Source: Marsupella aquatica
Taxonomy: Eukaryota > Marchantiophyta
Direction of reading: 5' to 3'
DNA: 64,000 bases
NCBI GenBank assembly: GCA_973895155.1
Contig: OZ316892.1
Location: forward strand, 3,968,001-4,032,000
Below are positions 11,836 through 21,823 of the stretch, one piece after another (the first letter of the stretch is position 1; each line of letters opens with the position of its first letter). Below the pieces are notes generated by a model. It saw only the letters and a program-made list of their open reading frames with translations. It was not told the origin of the DNA and ran no database searches. The position numbers and the translations under genes were made by a program.

Positions 11836-12876
11836 ATGGAAAATGTGCCCCATGAAAATGGTGGTGGGAGTCTGGTCTCGTTCTTGAAAGGGAAGGGGTT
11901 GGAGGATGAGATGATCGAGCACATGCGGAAGAAATGCGTGCGTTTGGAAGCTGCCAGCTCCGTTGCAAGAGTCAGAGGCAATTGGGAATTTTTGGAGAGG
12001 GAAGTCGCGGTGCCAGCGAGGAAGATGCCGCTTGTGGTGCATCGGTGTCCTCAGCTGCTTGTAATGGGAGTGAACGAAAGGCTTCTTCCTATTCTAAGCT
12101 GTCTTCGTGCTCTAGGAATTAAAGACAAGGAGCTGGTTGGTGTGGTTACCCGTTTCCCGCACATCCTCACTCACAGCGTAGAAGAGAAGCTGTGTCCCAT
12201 CCTGGCCTTTTTACAAGGGGTTGGAGTGAAGGAGGTGAATCTCCCCAAAATCATTCTCCGCTGTCCTCGTTTGCTTAGCTACAGCATAGAGCGGAAATTG
12301 GCCCCCACGGTGGACTACCTCTCGTCTTTGGGGCTCGGAGAGAAGGAGATGGGGAGAGTCCTTACTCAAAGCCCCAACATCTTGGGCTACAGCGTTGAAA
12401 ATCGCATTCGCCCAACTGTGGAATACCTCTTAGGGATCGGACTCAGCGCGGAGCAGCTACGGAATGTGGCCGCCTTTTTCCCTCACATTTTGTGTCGTGA
12501 AGCGGACAAGGCGCTCCGTCCAGCTGAGGAGTACTTCCGCAGCATTGGGTTCGCTGCACGGGAAATATCCGTTCTCATTGGAGGGTTTCCTCCGATTCTC
12601 ACCAAGAGTATAAGGACCTCCTTGGAACCCAAAGTGCAGTTTCTAGAAAATGCCATGGGTCTCCAAAAGGTGGAGCTGGTGAATTTCCCGACTTACTTTG
12701 GATATAGTTTGCATCGAACTATTCAGATCAGATTCAGAAAGATGAAAGCGCAGGGGGTTCAAATTAGCTTGTCTGAAATGTTGGGCTGTAATAAGAAACA
12801 ATTCGCCTTCAAGATTGGTCTTGGTGATTTTTCTCAAAAGAAATTGACAGGAATTGGTGGGGAGATACTGTGCTGA
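11836..12876 (+). CDS. Organellar transcription termination factor, mTERF6-like
   Basis: An intronless protein of 346 aa made of repeated mTERF motifs, each about 35 residues and recognisable by the Pro in phrases such as VVHRCPQLL, VVTRFPHIL, IILRCPRLL, VLTQSPNIL and VAAFFPHIL. These stack as paired helices and bind nucleic acid in chloroplasts or mitochondria. Order, length and wording (LVSFLKGKG at the N-terminus, HSVEEKLCPILAF in the middle, SLSEMLGCN near the end) correspond to the plant mTERF6 (PDE191) protein, which in Arabidopsis acts in plastid transcription termination and tRNA-Ile maturation. The open frame extends 39 nt upstream to a TTG at 11797; the ATG at 11836 is taken as start because it gives the family's N-terminus. 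A cleavable transit peptide is not evident. The CDS ends with TGA. Confidence 0.88.
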   Translation: MENVPHENGGGSLVSFLKGKGLEDEMIEHMRKKCVRLEAASSVARVRGNWEFLEREVAVPARKMPLVVHRCPQLLVMGVNERLLPILSCLRALGIKDKELVGVVTRFPHILTHSVEEKLCPILAFLQGVGVKEVNLPKIILRCPRLLSYSIERKLAPTVDYLSSLGLGEKEMGRVLTQSPNILGYSVENRIRPTVEYLLGIGLSAEQLRNVAAFFPHILCREADKALRPAEEYFRSIGFAAREISVLIGGFPPILTKSIRTSLEPKVQFLENAMGLQKVELVNFPTYFGYSLHRTIQIRFRKMKAQGVQISLSEMLGCNKKQFAFKIGLGDFSQKKLTGIGGEILC

Positions 12877-13789
12877 AACGTGGTATAGTTCTCTTGATCC
12901 TTCTATCACAATCTCGATTGCCGAGGAGACAGAAAATGAGCGAATGCTTTTGTGGGGAAATGCGCTCAGTTAACATTCTGTGTCATCCATTTCACGTTGT
13001 CCAAGCAGTTGACATTTAAGAAGTTGAATTTACAAGTACTCAGATTGCTCGTTCCCCTCCTCAGGGGATATTAATCTTGAGCTCGTGCTTTGTCCACGTA
13101 TTTCAATGCAAAGCTTCTTAGAATATGAAGCCGAAAGAGCCCATTATCCGTCACCCATGGCATGAACTGACTTGAGACGGCAAACAGAGACTTAGAAGAC
13201 AAAACAGTTTTCGTACATGAAGTTGATTTCGATCGGCTCGCAGTGTTAGACCGCATGCAGGCCAACAATTTCGGGCCACTTGGTTTTTCGCTTGCACGCA
13301 TTTCTGCTGCGTTGCTCTCGCGAAACGTGTATTTTTTCATTGTCCTGTACTGTCGGTGGATGCCTTAAATGGATCAGTGTCGTCTCTCGCCTCACTCGCG
13401 CTCGCATCCCTTTGGACTCACCCTGAATGTTACCTTTGCAGAGTAGTTGCATTGCAATTGTTTTACCCTCATTTCCTGTCCGCCTCTTGCCCGATTTTCC
13501 TGTTTCAATAGACGTGAAAATCAATTCGAGTCGATTGCCTCCTCCCTTTAGTGAGCAATGTTTTGGAAACATTCACTATTCCTCTTTTCATGAGGGTCAT
13601 TGAAGGGCTTGATAAGAGCGAGTGGTGGTGATGCAGAGCAATCCACCTAATCAACACCTCTAGAGGGAGCTGAATGCAGCAGGACGGGTGAATGGTGCTT
13701 GTCAGATTTTCAGGGGGCGTCTAGCTCCTGGGTCGACACATTTTCGTTATCGCCTGCAGGGAAATAAGAAAAGGTTGACTGTAAGGATT
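12877..13789. other. 3' flank of the mTERF6-like gene and spacer
   Basis: Contains the presumed 3' UTR and, from about 13600, the leader of the next gene. Minus-strand open frames here show no family resemblance. Confidence 0.4.
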
Positions 13790-14789
13790 ATGGAGGAGGG
13801 TGTTCCACCACCATTGGCAACAAGTCGACGAAAACAACTCCTTTTTGATCGTCGTTACGGATGGGTGTGAGTGGTCTCCTCCTGTTCATGTTGAGGGTTT
13901 AGGGTTTACGTGACTCAGATATCCTTCTTGTACGTCTGCAATATTGAAAAGTCCCAACATATGTGTTCTATTCTCAAGGTTTCCTAGCTTCATTGACTTT
14001 CAGAGGAAATGTCTTAAACTTAGTGCACTCCGCAGGTATGAGGAGTGGACTGATCCAGTTGAAGTGGCGAATATTGGGGGTCGAGGAATGTAAGTAGGCC
14101 ATCTAATTAAATGCCAAGTTAACTTTAGGTTGTGAGGAAACTTAGCTGTTGTAACGAAATCTCAGCCATAATGGCATACGGATTGTGGCATTTATTGTTT
14201 TCACGGGTTTAATGATCAGGCGGGTATTTTTCAGAATGAGATTTAGTGCCAGTCTCTTGGTTTTGCTCAAAGATGCACTTTTCGTAGATTCATTCGAAGG
14301 ACATGTATTTGACAGGCTATCTTGTTTTCTTCAATAGGTTTTCTTTGGTGCCCCTAACTGCGGCAACCATGGATGGGACTCTTCATCTGGTAAGAGAATT
14401 TTTCCTTTTATTTGTGGCAAGAGGGAGGAAGGGTCGTTTTAAGAAGCCACGCAGGTTTCTTTTTTAGAGAAATCGTTGAAGAAACTCGCTAATCACCGCA
14501 ATTGTAGTCCTTCTCTTTTCAGCTCACCAAGATGTGCTGTGCTTTCAGGCTTAATTGCGCGTCGTATATTTCAGGAACTGATTGTACCTAAACTTGCAGG
14601 CAAATGTTGCTGCAGATGCAGTTGCACGAACCCTGCAGTCTCGTCAGTTCTCACATTGGCCCTTCCAAACCAAACAAGCAGCTGATGATGAGAAGACTAC
14701 TCAGGTTCCAACATCTGATATTCCTGTAGACAGACCAGTCGCGCCCGCTTTTGTAAAGTTTCCTAGAAGACAAGTAGTAGACGAGATAA
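13790..14789 (+). CDS. Unrecognised plant gene, first four exons
   Basis: Four exons join in one frame through good splice sites: 13790-13866 (donor GTGAGT), 14036-14089 (acceptor CGCAG, donor GTAAGT), 14338-14389 (acceptor AATAG, donor GTAAGA) and 14600-14789 (acceptor TGCAG, donor GTGCGT or read-through to TGA at 14795). Junction phases are 2, 2, 0 and 1. The product starts MEEGVPPP, then RRKQLLFDRRYGW joins VYEEWTDPVEVANIGGRGM across intron 1, followed by FSLVPLTAA and NVAADAVARTLQ. The ATG at 13790 is chosen because an upstream in-frame start is only GTG. I do not recognise the family. The phase-consistent chain and lack of stops support a real gene. The 3' structure is unresolved: a next exon at 14878 would add about 18 codons to TAG at 14931, and an exon after AACATTTCAG at 14947 is the alternative. 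Confidence 0.55.
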
Positions 14790-17206
14790 GTGCGTGACGG
14801 TGGTTTTGCCTTGCACTGGGAAACTACACTTCCAGTCAACCTTAGTAATGAATCGAAACTGCTTTCTTGAATCTCAGAGACAATTAACAAGCCACAGGAA
14901 GAAATCTGCTCTCGTCTGGCGTACAGTGTGTAGTTCAACATTTCAGTCTATGGAAAGTGGTCAAGCGCCGCTCCCATTTCATGCCCATTCTTCGAAAGTG
15001 GAGCTGCCTAACAATAAGAGCAGACAAAGTGGGGAGGACTAATCCTTCTTGTAACTTAGTAAAGGTATCGAAAATGGGTGAGTCAAAGTTCACCTTCTAT
15101 GTGTCTTTGTTTCAGCCGTGCTTGTGGCAACCTATTATATCTCACAGATTACTGGTCAACGTTTCGATAATGTCTAGTGTTCTTGTGCTTTCGTCACTCT
15201 TCCAAACTTGAGCGAATTCTCCTTTCAGTCTCTCAATTAAGGGCTCAACGCTGTGCTTCCGAGGCCTGCATGTCGTATGTCAGATGGTCGTGTTGCATCT
15301 ATGTGGTGAGTTGGTGAGCTTGCGGTACTCGAGTCACCGACAAAGATAGCGACAAAGACCATTCCTGGATTACGACTTTCCAGAGAACCTGAACTGGATG
15401 AAAGGACGTTTTCGCTATCGGGGCCTACGAAACCTAAAGAATTTGTCTGTCATCCTGTGGTAAAAACAGAGCTGAGGCAGACTAGCGGACAGAAGTGGCA
15501 ATTTGGAGAGAACAGTTAAGTCTCAATGATCTTGCGAGATGGGTTTAATTCTATTCTGAACTCCATTGCATTCTCCGAGCGCTCAGTGGCAGCATCCCTA
15601 GAGGCGCCTAAAGGATTTTTAGTGTCACGTCTTCCCAAGCGTTCCCCTTGGCCCTGAAGACCACAAATAAAGAAACTAATGTGGAAAGAAACCTTTGTGA
15701 TGTCAAAAGAGGAGATGGAGGCTGAAACCCTTGCTTCGTAGAATTGTGAGAAGAAGTGATACAAATAGAGCAGGGACGATGTCGCGTAGTGATTTCCTTG
15801 GTGCCAGAAATGTTGTTCCACATATGCAACAGGGTATTAACAAGATCGATAGACTACTCAGATGCTTAAAGCTCTCCGTTTGGAACGTCAGTTTGAGAGA
15901 CAACGGGGCTGTGATGAGGAAGATATTGTGCATGAAACTCTGCTATCAAAGATACGGATAGCGCGGGGAAAGATCACAATGCAACGCAAGGCAAAGGAAT
16001 GTAAACATAGCTATTGTGGTGAGAAGTTGCTCCTTACATTCTAGAATTGTCCATGCCTTCTACTGATGGCTTCCTATTTCACAAGTGCATAGGAATGTAA
16101 ATCAGTGTATCCTATACAGTCTGCTAACACAGATGTGCAGCTAAGATGCTCATGAAGAACGTGAAATGGGAATGCAAAAACATAACTCTCACACTAGCCC
16201 ATCTGCACAAATTCTGACTGCCGAACCATATGTACGACGGCGACAATCCATAGTACTAGCACTTCCCTGAAGATAGCGTATGTCAGTTGGTTAGTGAGCG
16301 TAAGAATCCTCGACAGGAACGACGGGAGTACTGACAATTGGCAAGATTTGTCGAATTTTAGTAAGGTCGTGTCAATCACGTTTTTCCCGTCTCGAAGAAA
16401 AGTACGACAGCAACGTAGTCCTTTCTTCCAAACTCCAAATTAAGATTTTGTACAACTTATTTTGAATCACGTCTCTTGACTGATGACTTGATTTTGAGTG
16501 ACTAAAAATTCTTTCATGGAATAGAAAATGCTGTTTTTTAATCATCTTATTCAAGGGTCCAAAGTGAGACACTCGACCAAGTAATCCATATGTCGATGAC
16601 TTGAGAGCGTACGAATGTACTGGAGTGGGGCCATCACGATCTTCAGTTGTTGGTTTGGAGCGAATGAGAACTCGCAAATGTGCTGGAGTGGGGCCATCAA
16701 AATCTATGAATCAAGATTTCGCTGCTACAGGTATACGGAGTCCCTTGCTCTCAGGTCTGCCTGAGTTGGATGGCACCAGCAGACCCCTGTCAAACGATCG
16801 GGGGTCCACAACTTCAGCCACTCGTGGATCTCAAATGATTTGAATAGTCGGACACGGTACAGTACAGGAATTCTCCTCTCCCGTTTTCATTACGTTAGCT
16901 CCGACTTTCTTGCCACATGAATTCATGGATACAGAGAGAACTCTCTGTGATACACCACCTCGCTATAAGTATCGCAGTTCTGTTACATCGGTCTTGGACG
17001 CAGGTATCCTTTACTCTAGAAGCAGACGCAGCCGAAGAAATTCGGAGGATTGGAAGATTTAGTGTTCTCTCGTCTGAAAGCTCTGATGAGAGCTTGGATT
17101 TGAGTTCTCCTCATTTCCTTGCTGAATAGGTTCCGTGTGGGGGAGCTGATATTAGGGTTCTAACTCTTGGAATGTACGAGAGTAAGATTGTTCGGTGAGA
17201 GCATCG
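14790..17206 (+). other. Putative further exons of the unrecognised gene, and spacer
   Basis: Several plus-strand blocks look coding, but I could not chain them confidently. They are about 15320-15515 (basic, ends before GTTAAG), 15775-15840 (TMSRSDFLGARNVVPHMQQ), 15862-16018 (charged, helical, RLERQFERQRGCDEEDIV), 16601-16736 (two copies of a C(T/A)GVGPS(R/K)S motif) and about 17003-17129 (EADAAEEIRRIGRF, then a Ser/Asp/Glu-rich end and TAG). They may be the C-terminal part of the 13790 gene or a separate one. The last block ends about 80 bp before the dioxygenase start. Confidence 0.3.
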
Positions 17207-19502
17207 ATGCCGACAGCGATGGCGAAGCAATTCGCTACAATGCCAGTACTGGACATGAACGGAATTATAGGAGATCAGCAAGAGAAAGGCGCAGCGGGCA
17301 GTCGACGGGATTTGGTAGCGGCACAGCTGAAAGACGCTCTGCAGAAATATGGAGCTTGCTATTTGGTCAATCACAGCATACCTCTTCCGATTCTCAAGCG
17401 TTTCCAACAGGACTGCATTGGATACTTCAACCAGCCCGTAGAGGAGAAGTGGAAACACCACCCCGACATATTGCCTCAGGGTAAGCACGGCGAGGTCGGT
17501 GTGCTGCGAGAAGGGTTCCACTCATTCGATAAAGCGGTTGTGGACGGGGGCGAAGAGTACATGCGCGCGCGAGAGTCATTACTGTTCTACGCTTGGCCCG
17601 CTGCCATCCGCACCGAGGAGCTTTGGCCGGAATCGATCAAGTATACCTCTTCCACATAATACTTTGTATATATCAACTCCATACACCCCTGTATCACAGT
17701 AGAAATCCTCTATGTAGGAACTGCATGAATGCTCCAAATTCTTCCAGACGGTGATTGAAATTACGAATCACAGATGATTGCGCGTCATATAGAAATGATA
17801 CTTTACTGGAAAGTTTTTATCTCCTTATTGTTGCAGCTAGGTTGCTGGTTTGAAGTCACGTTGTTGGCTGGCTAGCGGTAGAAGTTGGCGGCTGCCATTA
17901 TTGTCACTCGATCTCTTATGGACGAATCAGTGAGCATTCATGCATCAAATCCACTCAGCTAACTGTTACAATCTACATCCGCTGGATGATTATTTCCTAC
18001 TTTTCTCATAAAATTGAGTGAATGACCAGTTTCCATTGAAACGGCACAGATTGCGCTTCAGCCGATTTGGTTCTATGTCTGCAGGAAAGATCTGTCAATC
18101 TTGAGCACTACACTCCATGAGTTGTCGGCGCTAATGCTGGTGTTGCTCGCCGAAAGCCTAGGCATTCCTCCCACCTCGTTCGGGGAGGCTATCAACAACG
18201 CTGATATACAACTCGTTACCGCCCAATACTACCCTCCCCTCCCACAGCAAGCTATTCTTGGGGAGAAATTTGGGTTAGGAGCACACGTGGACACATCGCT
18301 TCTCAACATTGTCCTGTGCGGTGAGGTTCCAGGTTTGCAAGTGGTGGAGAATGGCAAATGGATGGACGTGCCGGTCATGGAGGGAGCTTTGGTCGTCCAG
18401 GCGGGTGTGTTGTTGCAGGTAAGGAATTGGAGTCAATTTCCATATCTTTCTCGGCATTTGACAATGCAACCAATGTCTGGTGTGATGTTCGATGAATATG
18501 TGTTCGCACAGAGAATTGACACAACTGAATTTCTTATTTGCCCTTCGTCCAGAATCTTACAATTCCTACCGCACCTTCCATTCATGATCCTTGATTCAAA
18601 GTTCGTCAAATTCATTTTCAGCTCTAGGCTCTACTGGACTACAACAGGTTAATTAGATTAGAAGTCAGTGACGAGCTTTGAGGGTTATTTACCTATCCAG
18701 AGTGATATATCAGTCTGTCTCATTAATTGGGTCCAAAGACGGCCGGCTGGAAGCTTCCATCACGAGCCTTTACATTGTTGATAATTTACTGTCAAAATGG
18801 GCAGCAAGCTAGCTTCCATTACGACTTCTAGCTCAAGACATTCTTACTCATGTTCGACTTTAATGTCATAGTCAACAGCCCAAAGAAAACTACCGTTAGT
18901 AGCTACTCTGCATCTGTGAGCTGCTTCAACTGCAATCATCGAACGATGGAGGTTTACTCTGTCTAAGTTTATGTCGTGAAAATCTCCACAGGTTGGGATG
19001 GGGTGAGGTGCTTGGATTGCATCTTCACTCAAGAATGAATGTAGCTTCCATTCTACCTTCGTCGCCCTTCAATCCAAAACTCCAGTGATCCACACATCAA
19101 CAAGGATACTGGCTACAGTCTAATCTAAATGCTTTGTGAGCTTCACAGTGCAATGAATTCGAGGTCCATGTTGGTCAATAGTAACCTGTACATATCTGAG
19201 CCGGGCTTTGCCCTTGAACTGATGAAATCTTGGGCTGACGCAATGGAATGCAGGTGTTGAGCAACGAGACAATCAAGGCTAAGCTTCACCGGGTGAAAAC
19301 TACATCAGTCCAACGTTGCAGTCTGGTCTCTGCAACTCGGTTGCCATCAACAACGGTTGTTGAGCCCCTCCACCATCTCGTTGGAAATGAATCCCCAGCT
19401 CTCTTCACCCCATTTCGTGTAGGCGATTATTTCAAGCAAATGTGTGCAGGAGCTACACACGCGAAAGATACTCTGGAGGCTTTTAGAGTACCACAGAATT
19501 GA
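17207..19502 (+). CDS. 2-oxoglutarate/Fe(II)-dependent dioxygenase, DOXC type
   Basis: Three exons: 17207-17640 (donor GTATAC), 18085-18418 (acceptor TGCAG, donor GTAAGG) and 19254-19502 (acceptor TGCAG, TGA stop). Junction phases are 2 and 0, and the product is 338 aa. The N-terminal DIOX_N part carries ALQKYGACYLVNHSIP, the usual 'GxxxxxNHGI' region. The catalytic jelly roll carries HVD (H212, D214), HRV (H268) and RCS (R277, S279), so the two His, the Asp and the 2-oxoglutarate-binding Arg-x-Ser set are all present. The family uses oxygen and 2-oxoglutarate to hydroxylate or desaturate small molecules such as hormones, flavonoids and alkaloids in the cytosol; the substrate is unknown. The open frame begins at a GTG (17195). 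The first ATG is 17207 and a second in-frame ATG is at 17219. The 443-bp and 835-bp introns contain no recognisable gene. Confidence 0.82.
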
Positions 19503-19779
19503 GTGACAGATACCAACATTTCTCGACTAAACTCGCTTTACCCACTGCAAAAGCAAAACATGAAATGGCAAATGAAAACCAGGCCTGCCATGGAACCTGG
19601 CTTCTGCAGTAGGGAGTGGGAGTGTCAGCCAGGGCAAAGAACTCATGAGAGCATCCTATGCAGTTAACCTCATAGCTTTACCAAACTCCTGGGACCTTCC
19701 TATGCAAGTTTACCTAGGAGCTACCAGGCTTTTCAGAGCATCATAGGTAGTCTGTTTGGCCTTCCGTGTTTGGGGTTTC

Positions 19780-20480
19780 ACCTGGTGACCTTCCCTTCAT
19801 TGGGTCTCCTTGCCTCTGGGATTGGGTCTCCCGGATGGGTGCCTTTGTTTTTGGCAGTGTGATGTATATAATACTCACCACTAGGTACTTGCTCCTTTGT
19901 TTTCGGCAGTGTGATGTATATAATACTCAGATGTATATAATACTCACCACTAGGTACTTGCTTCCCCTTCATTGGGTCTGGTGCCTTAGGGATCATGTCT
20001 CCCTATGGGGCACCTTTACCTTTTGTTTCTTTGGGCAGTATCGTATAGGTACTTGCTTCCCCTTTATTGGGACTCTTGTCTTTGGGATTGTGTCTCCCAG
20101 TGGGGCACCTCTTGGTTCTTTTGGCAGCCTGATATATATGTACGATATAGGTACTTGCTTCCCCTTTGTTGGGACTCTTGCCTCTTGGTTCTTTTGGCAC
20201 TCTGGTATATATGGATATATATGGATGGTATAGGTACTTGCTTCCCCTTTATTGGGACTCTTGCCTCTTGGTTCTTTTGGCACTGTTATATATATGGATG
20301 GTATAGGTACTTGCTTCCCCTTTATTGGGACTCTTGCCTCTTGGTTCTTTTGGCACTGTTATATATATGGATGGTATAGGTACTTGCTTCCCCTTTATTG
20401 GGACTCTTGTCTTTGGGATTGTGTCTCCCAGTGGGGCACCTCTTGGTTCTTTTGGCACTGTGATATATATGTGGTACCAC
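19780..20480. repeat. Minisatellite, core period 73 bp
   Basis: About eight units are marked by '(a/t)aggtacttgcttcccctt', 'attgggactcttg' and 'cttggttcttttggcac'. The three right-hand units repeat exactly every 73 bp (marks near 20233, 20306 and 20379). Left-hand units (19884, 19952, 20048, 20150) have other spacings and a variant tail 'gggattgtgtctcccagtgg'. Long open frames on both strands come from the repeat, not from a gene. Confidence 0.9.
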
Positions 20481-20650
20481 AATCTTTTGACTTACCTCTC
20501 TTGGGTATTTTAATGTATTTTAATATTATACCCGGCAAGGCCTGGTGAAGAAAGAACACGTTGGCCGTTACTTTTTATCACCGCCAACAGTAATGACTCA
20601 TCTTTAATGCAAAGTGTGTAGTTATCAAGACAAAGATCTCAAGAAGGACT

Positions 20651-20842
20651 CATGTATCTTAACTATCTGTAGTTTGGCAGGTTTCAAAGACAGACAGAAC
20701 CTATGCCTTGACTTCCTGGATGAACCCCTGAAATCTAAATGTCAGTCATGTATCTTAACTATCTGTAGTTTGGCAGGTTTCAAAGACAGACCGAACCTAT
20801 GCCTTGACGTCCTGGATGAACCCCTGAAATTGAAATGTCAGT
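20651..20842. repeat. Two-copy tandem duplication, 96-bp unit
   Basis: The unit beginning 'catgtatcttaactatctg' at 20651 recurs at 20747 with only a few substitutions (gacagaacc/gaccgaacc, cttcctgg/cgtcctgg). This is a recent direct duplication. Confidence 0.9.
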
Positions 20843-20858
20843 TCGATTCACCGGTATC

Positions 20859-20900
20859 GATTATTAGGTTGCTTTAAAGTTGTAAAGCAACCTAATAATC
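20859..20900. repeat. Perfect 18-bp inverted repeat with 6-nt loop
   Basis: Arms gattattaggttgcttta (20859-20876) and its exact reverse complement (20883-20900) flank 'aagttg'. Transcripts of either strand would form a stable hairpin. There is no oligo-T tail, so it is not a bacterial-type terminator. It could be the fused ends of a foldback element. Confidence 0.9.
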
Positions 20901-21019
20901 ATGCATGATTCACCAGCAATAATTATCCGGTTGCGGAAATTTGTAAGTGGGGTTTAAATGGAGGATCACTATAAATTTTAAGAAAGGCTTGGTCTTGTCA
21001 GCATATTGCTTAGGGTTCA

Positions 21020-21290
21020 CATCATTTGTTCCACAAGCCCACAACCCATGCATTGCACAGAAAACATTGCAGGGCAACTCCAACGGTCAGGAAAAATATC
21101 TCACTAAGTGCACCCTCTCCACTTTGGTTGCCCTCCAACGGTCAGGAAAAATATCTCACTAAGTGCACCCTCTCCACTTTGGTTAAACATTGCAGGGCAA
21201 CTCCAACAGTCAGGAAAAATATCTCACTAAGTGCACCCTCTCCACTTTGGTTTTAGCTATATTCTGATACCCCGAACATTTCTAAATTAA
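21020..21290. repeat. Dispersed repeat, copy 1, with internal triplication
   Basis: Shares 'cccacaacccatgcattgca', 'cagaaaacattgca' and 'tatattctgatacccc' with 28885-29015. In this copy the block 'caacggtcaggaaaaatatc' followed by 'tcactaagtgcaccctctcc' occurs three times in tandem (about 21078, 21138 and 21206). The copia element inserted a few bases beyond its right edge. Confidence 0.8.
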
Positions 21291-21306
21291 TTTGTGGACC
21301 CCCATA

Positions 21307-21629
21307 TGTGGGGAGAAATCAGGTCAGGAAAAACACTCCAAACATACATGTGTTCAATAGTTACATGGTTCGCCTCAAGGTTGGCTACATCCACGGGAAG
21401 ACCAAGCTTTATTAATGGTTATGTGTTTACTCATGCATCACCATAGCTCTCATCTCTTCAAGCTCTCATCTCTTGTTGTATCACTGTGTTCTCTCTTGAG
21501 AACTCTCTTGTGTGTTCTCACACCACATAGAAGTTGAAGAGATAAGGACCAACTCTTCAACTAGGGTTTACTCTAACCCTAGTTAACATACTAACCATAG
21601 TTCAACCCAAGACTGAGTTAACCTCTACA
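21307..21629 (-). repeat. 3' LTR of the copia element
   Basis: 323 bp, TG...CA ends. Compared with the other LTR it has g/a, a/g and t/c differences near 21323, 21390 and 21426. It lies next to the polypurine tract, so it is the 3' LTR of the minus-strand element. Confidence 0.95.
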
Positions 21630-21641
21630 AACTCCCCCTTG
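21630..21641 (-). promoter_or_regulatory. Polypurine tract
   Basis: The minus strand reads AAGGGGGAGTT directly before the 3' LTR. This is the usual position and composition for the plus-strand DNA primer in LTR retroelements. Confidence 0.85.
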
Positions 21642-21823
21642 ACTCACGTCTTGGGAGGGTTCATAACATTGTCTTTTCCTTACAAGTTCCTCCGCGGGAA
21701 GTTCAAGACAGTAGGGCCAAAAGACCCTCCCCCTAATGCAAGGGTTAACTAGAACTAAGTCGTAGCCGATATGCCATCGGATGGAGTACTCATATAGAGA
21801 CATTTTCTTGGTTAACTCTATAT

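Noticed and set aside
17195-17206. GTG start for the dioxygenase
   Set aside because: Not an ATG; the ATGs at 17207 and 17219 fit the family N-terminus.
19766-20548. Aromatic-rich 'proteins' on both strands resembling membrane proteins
   Set aside because: They follow the 73-bp minisatellite in all frames and have no gene context.
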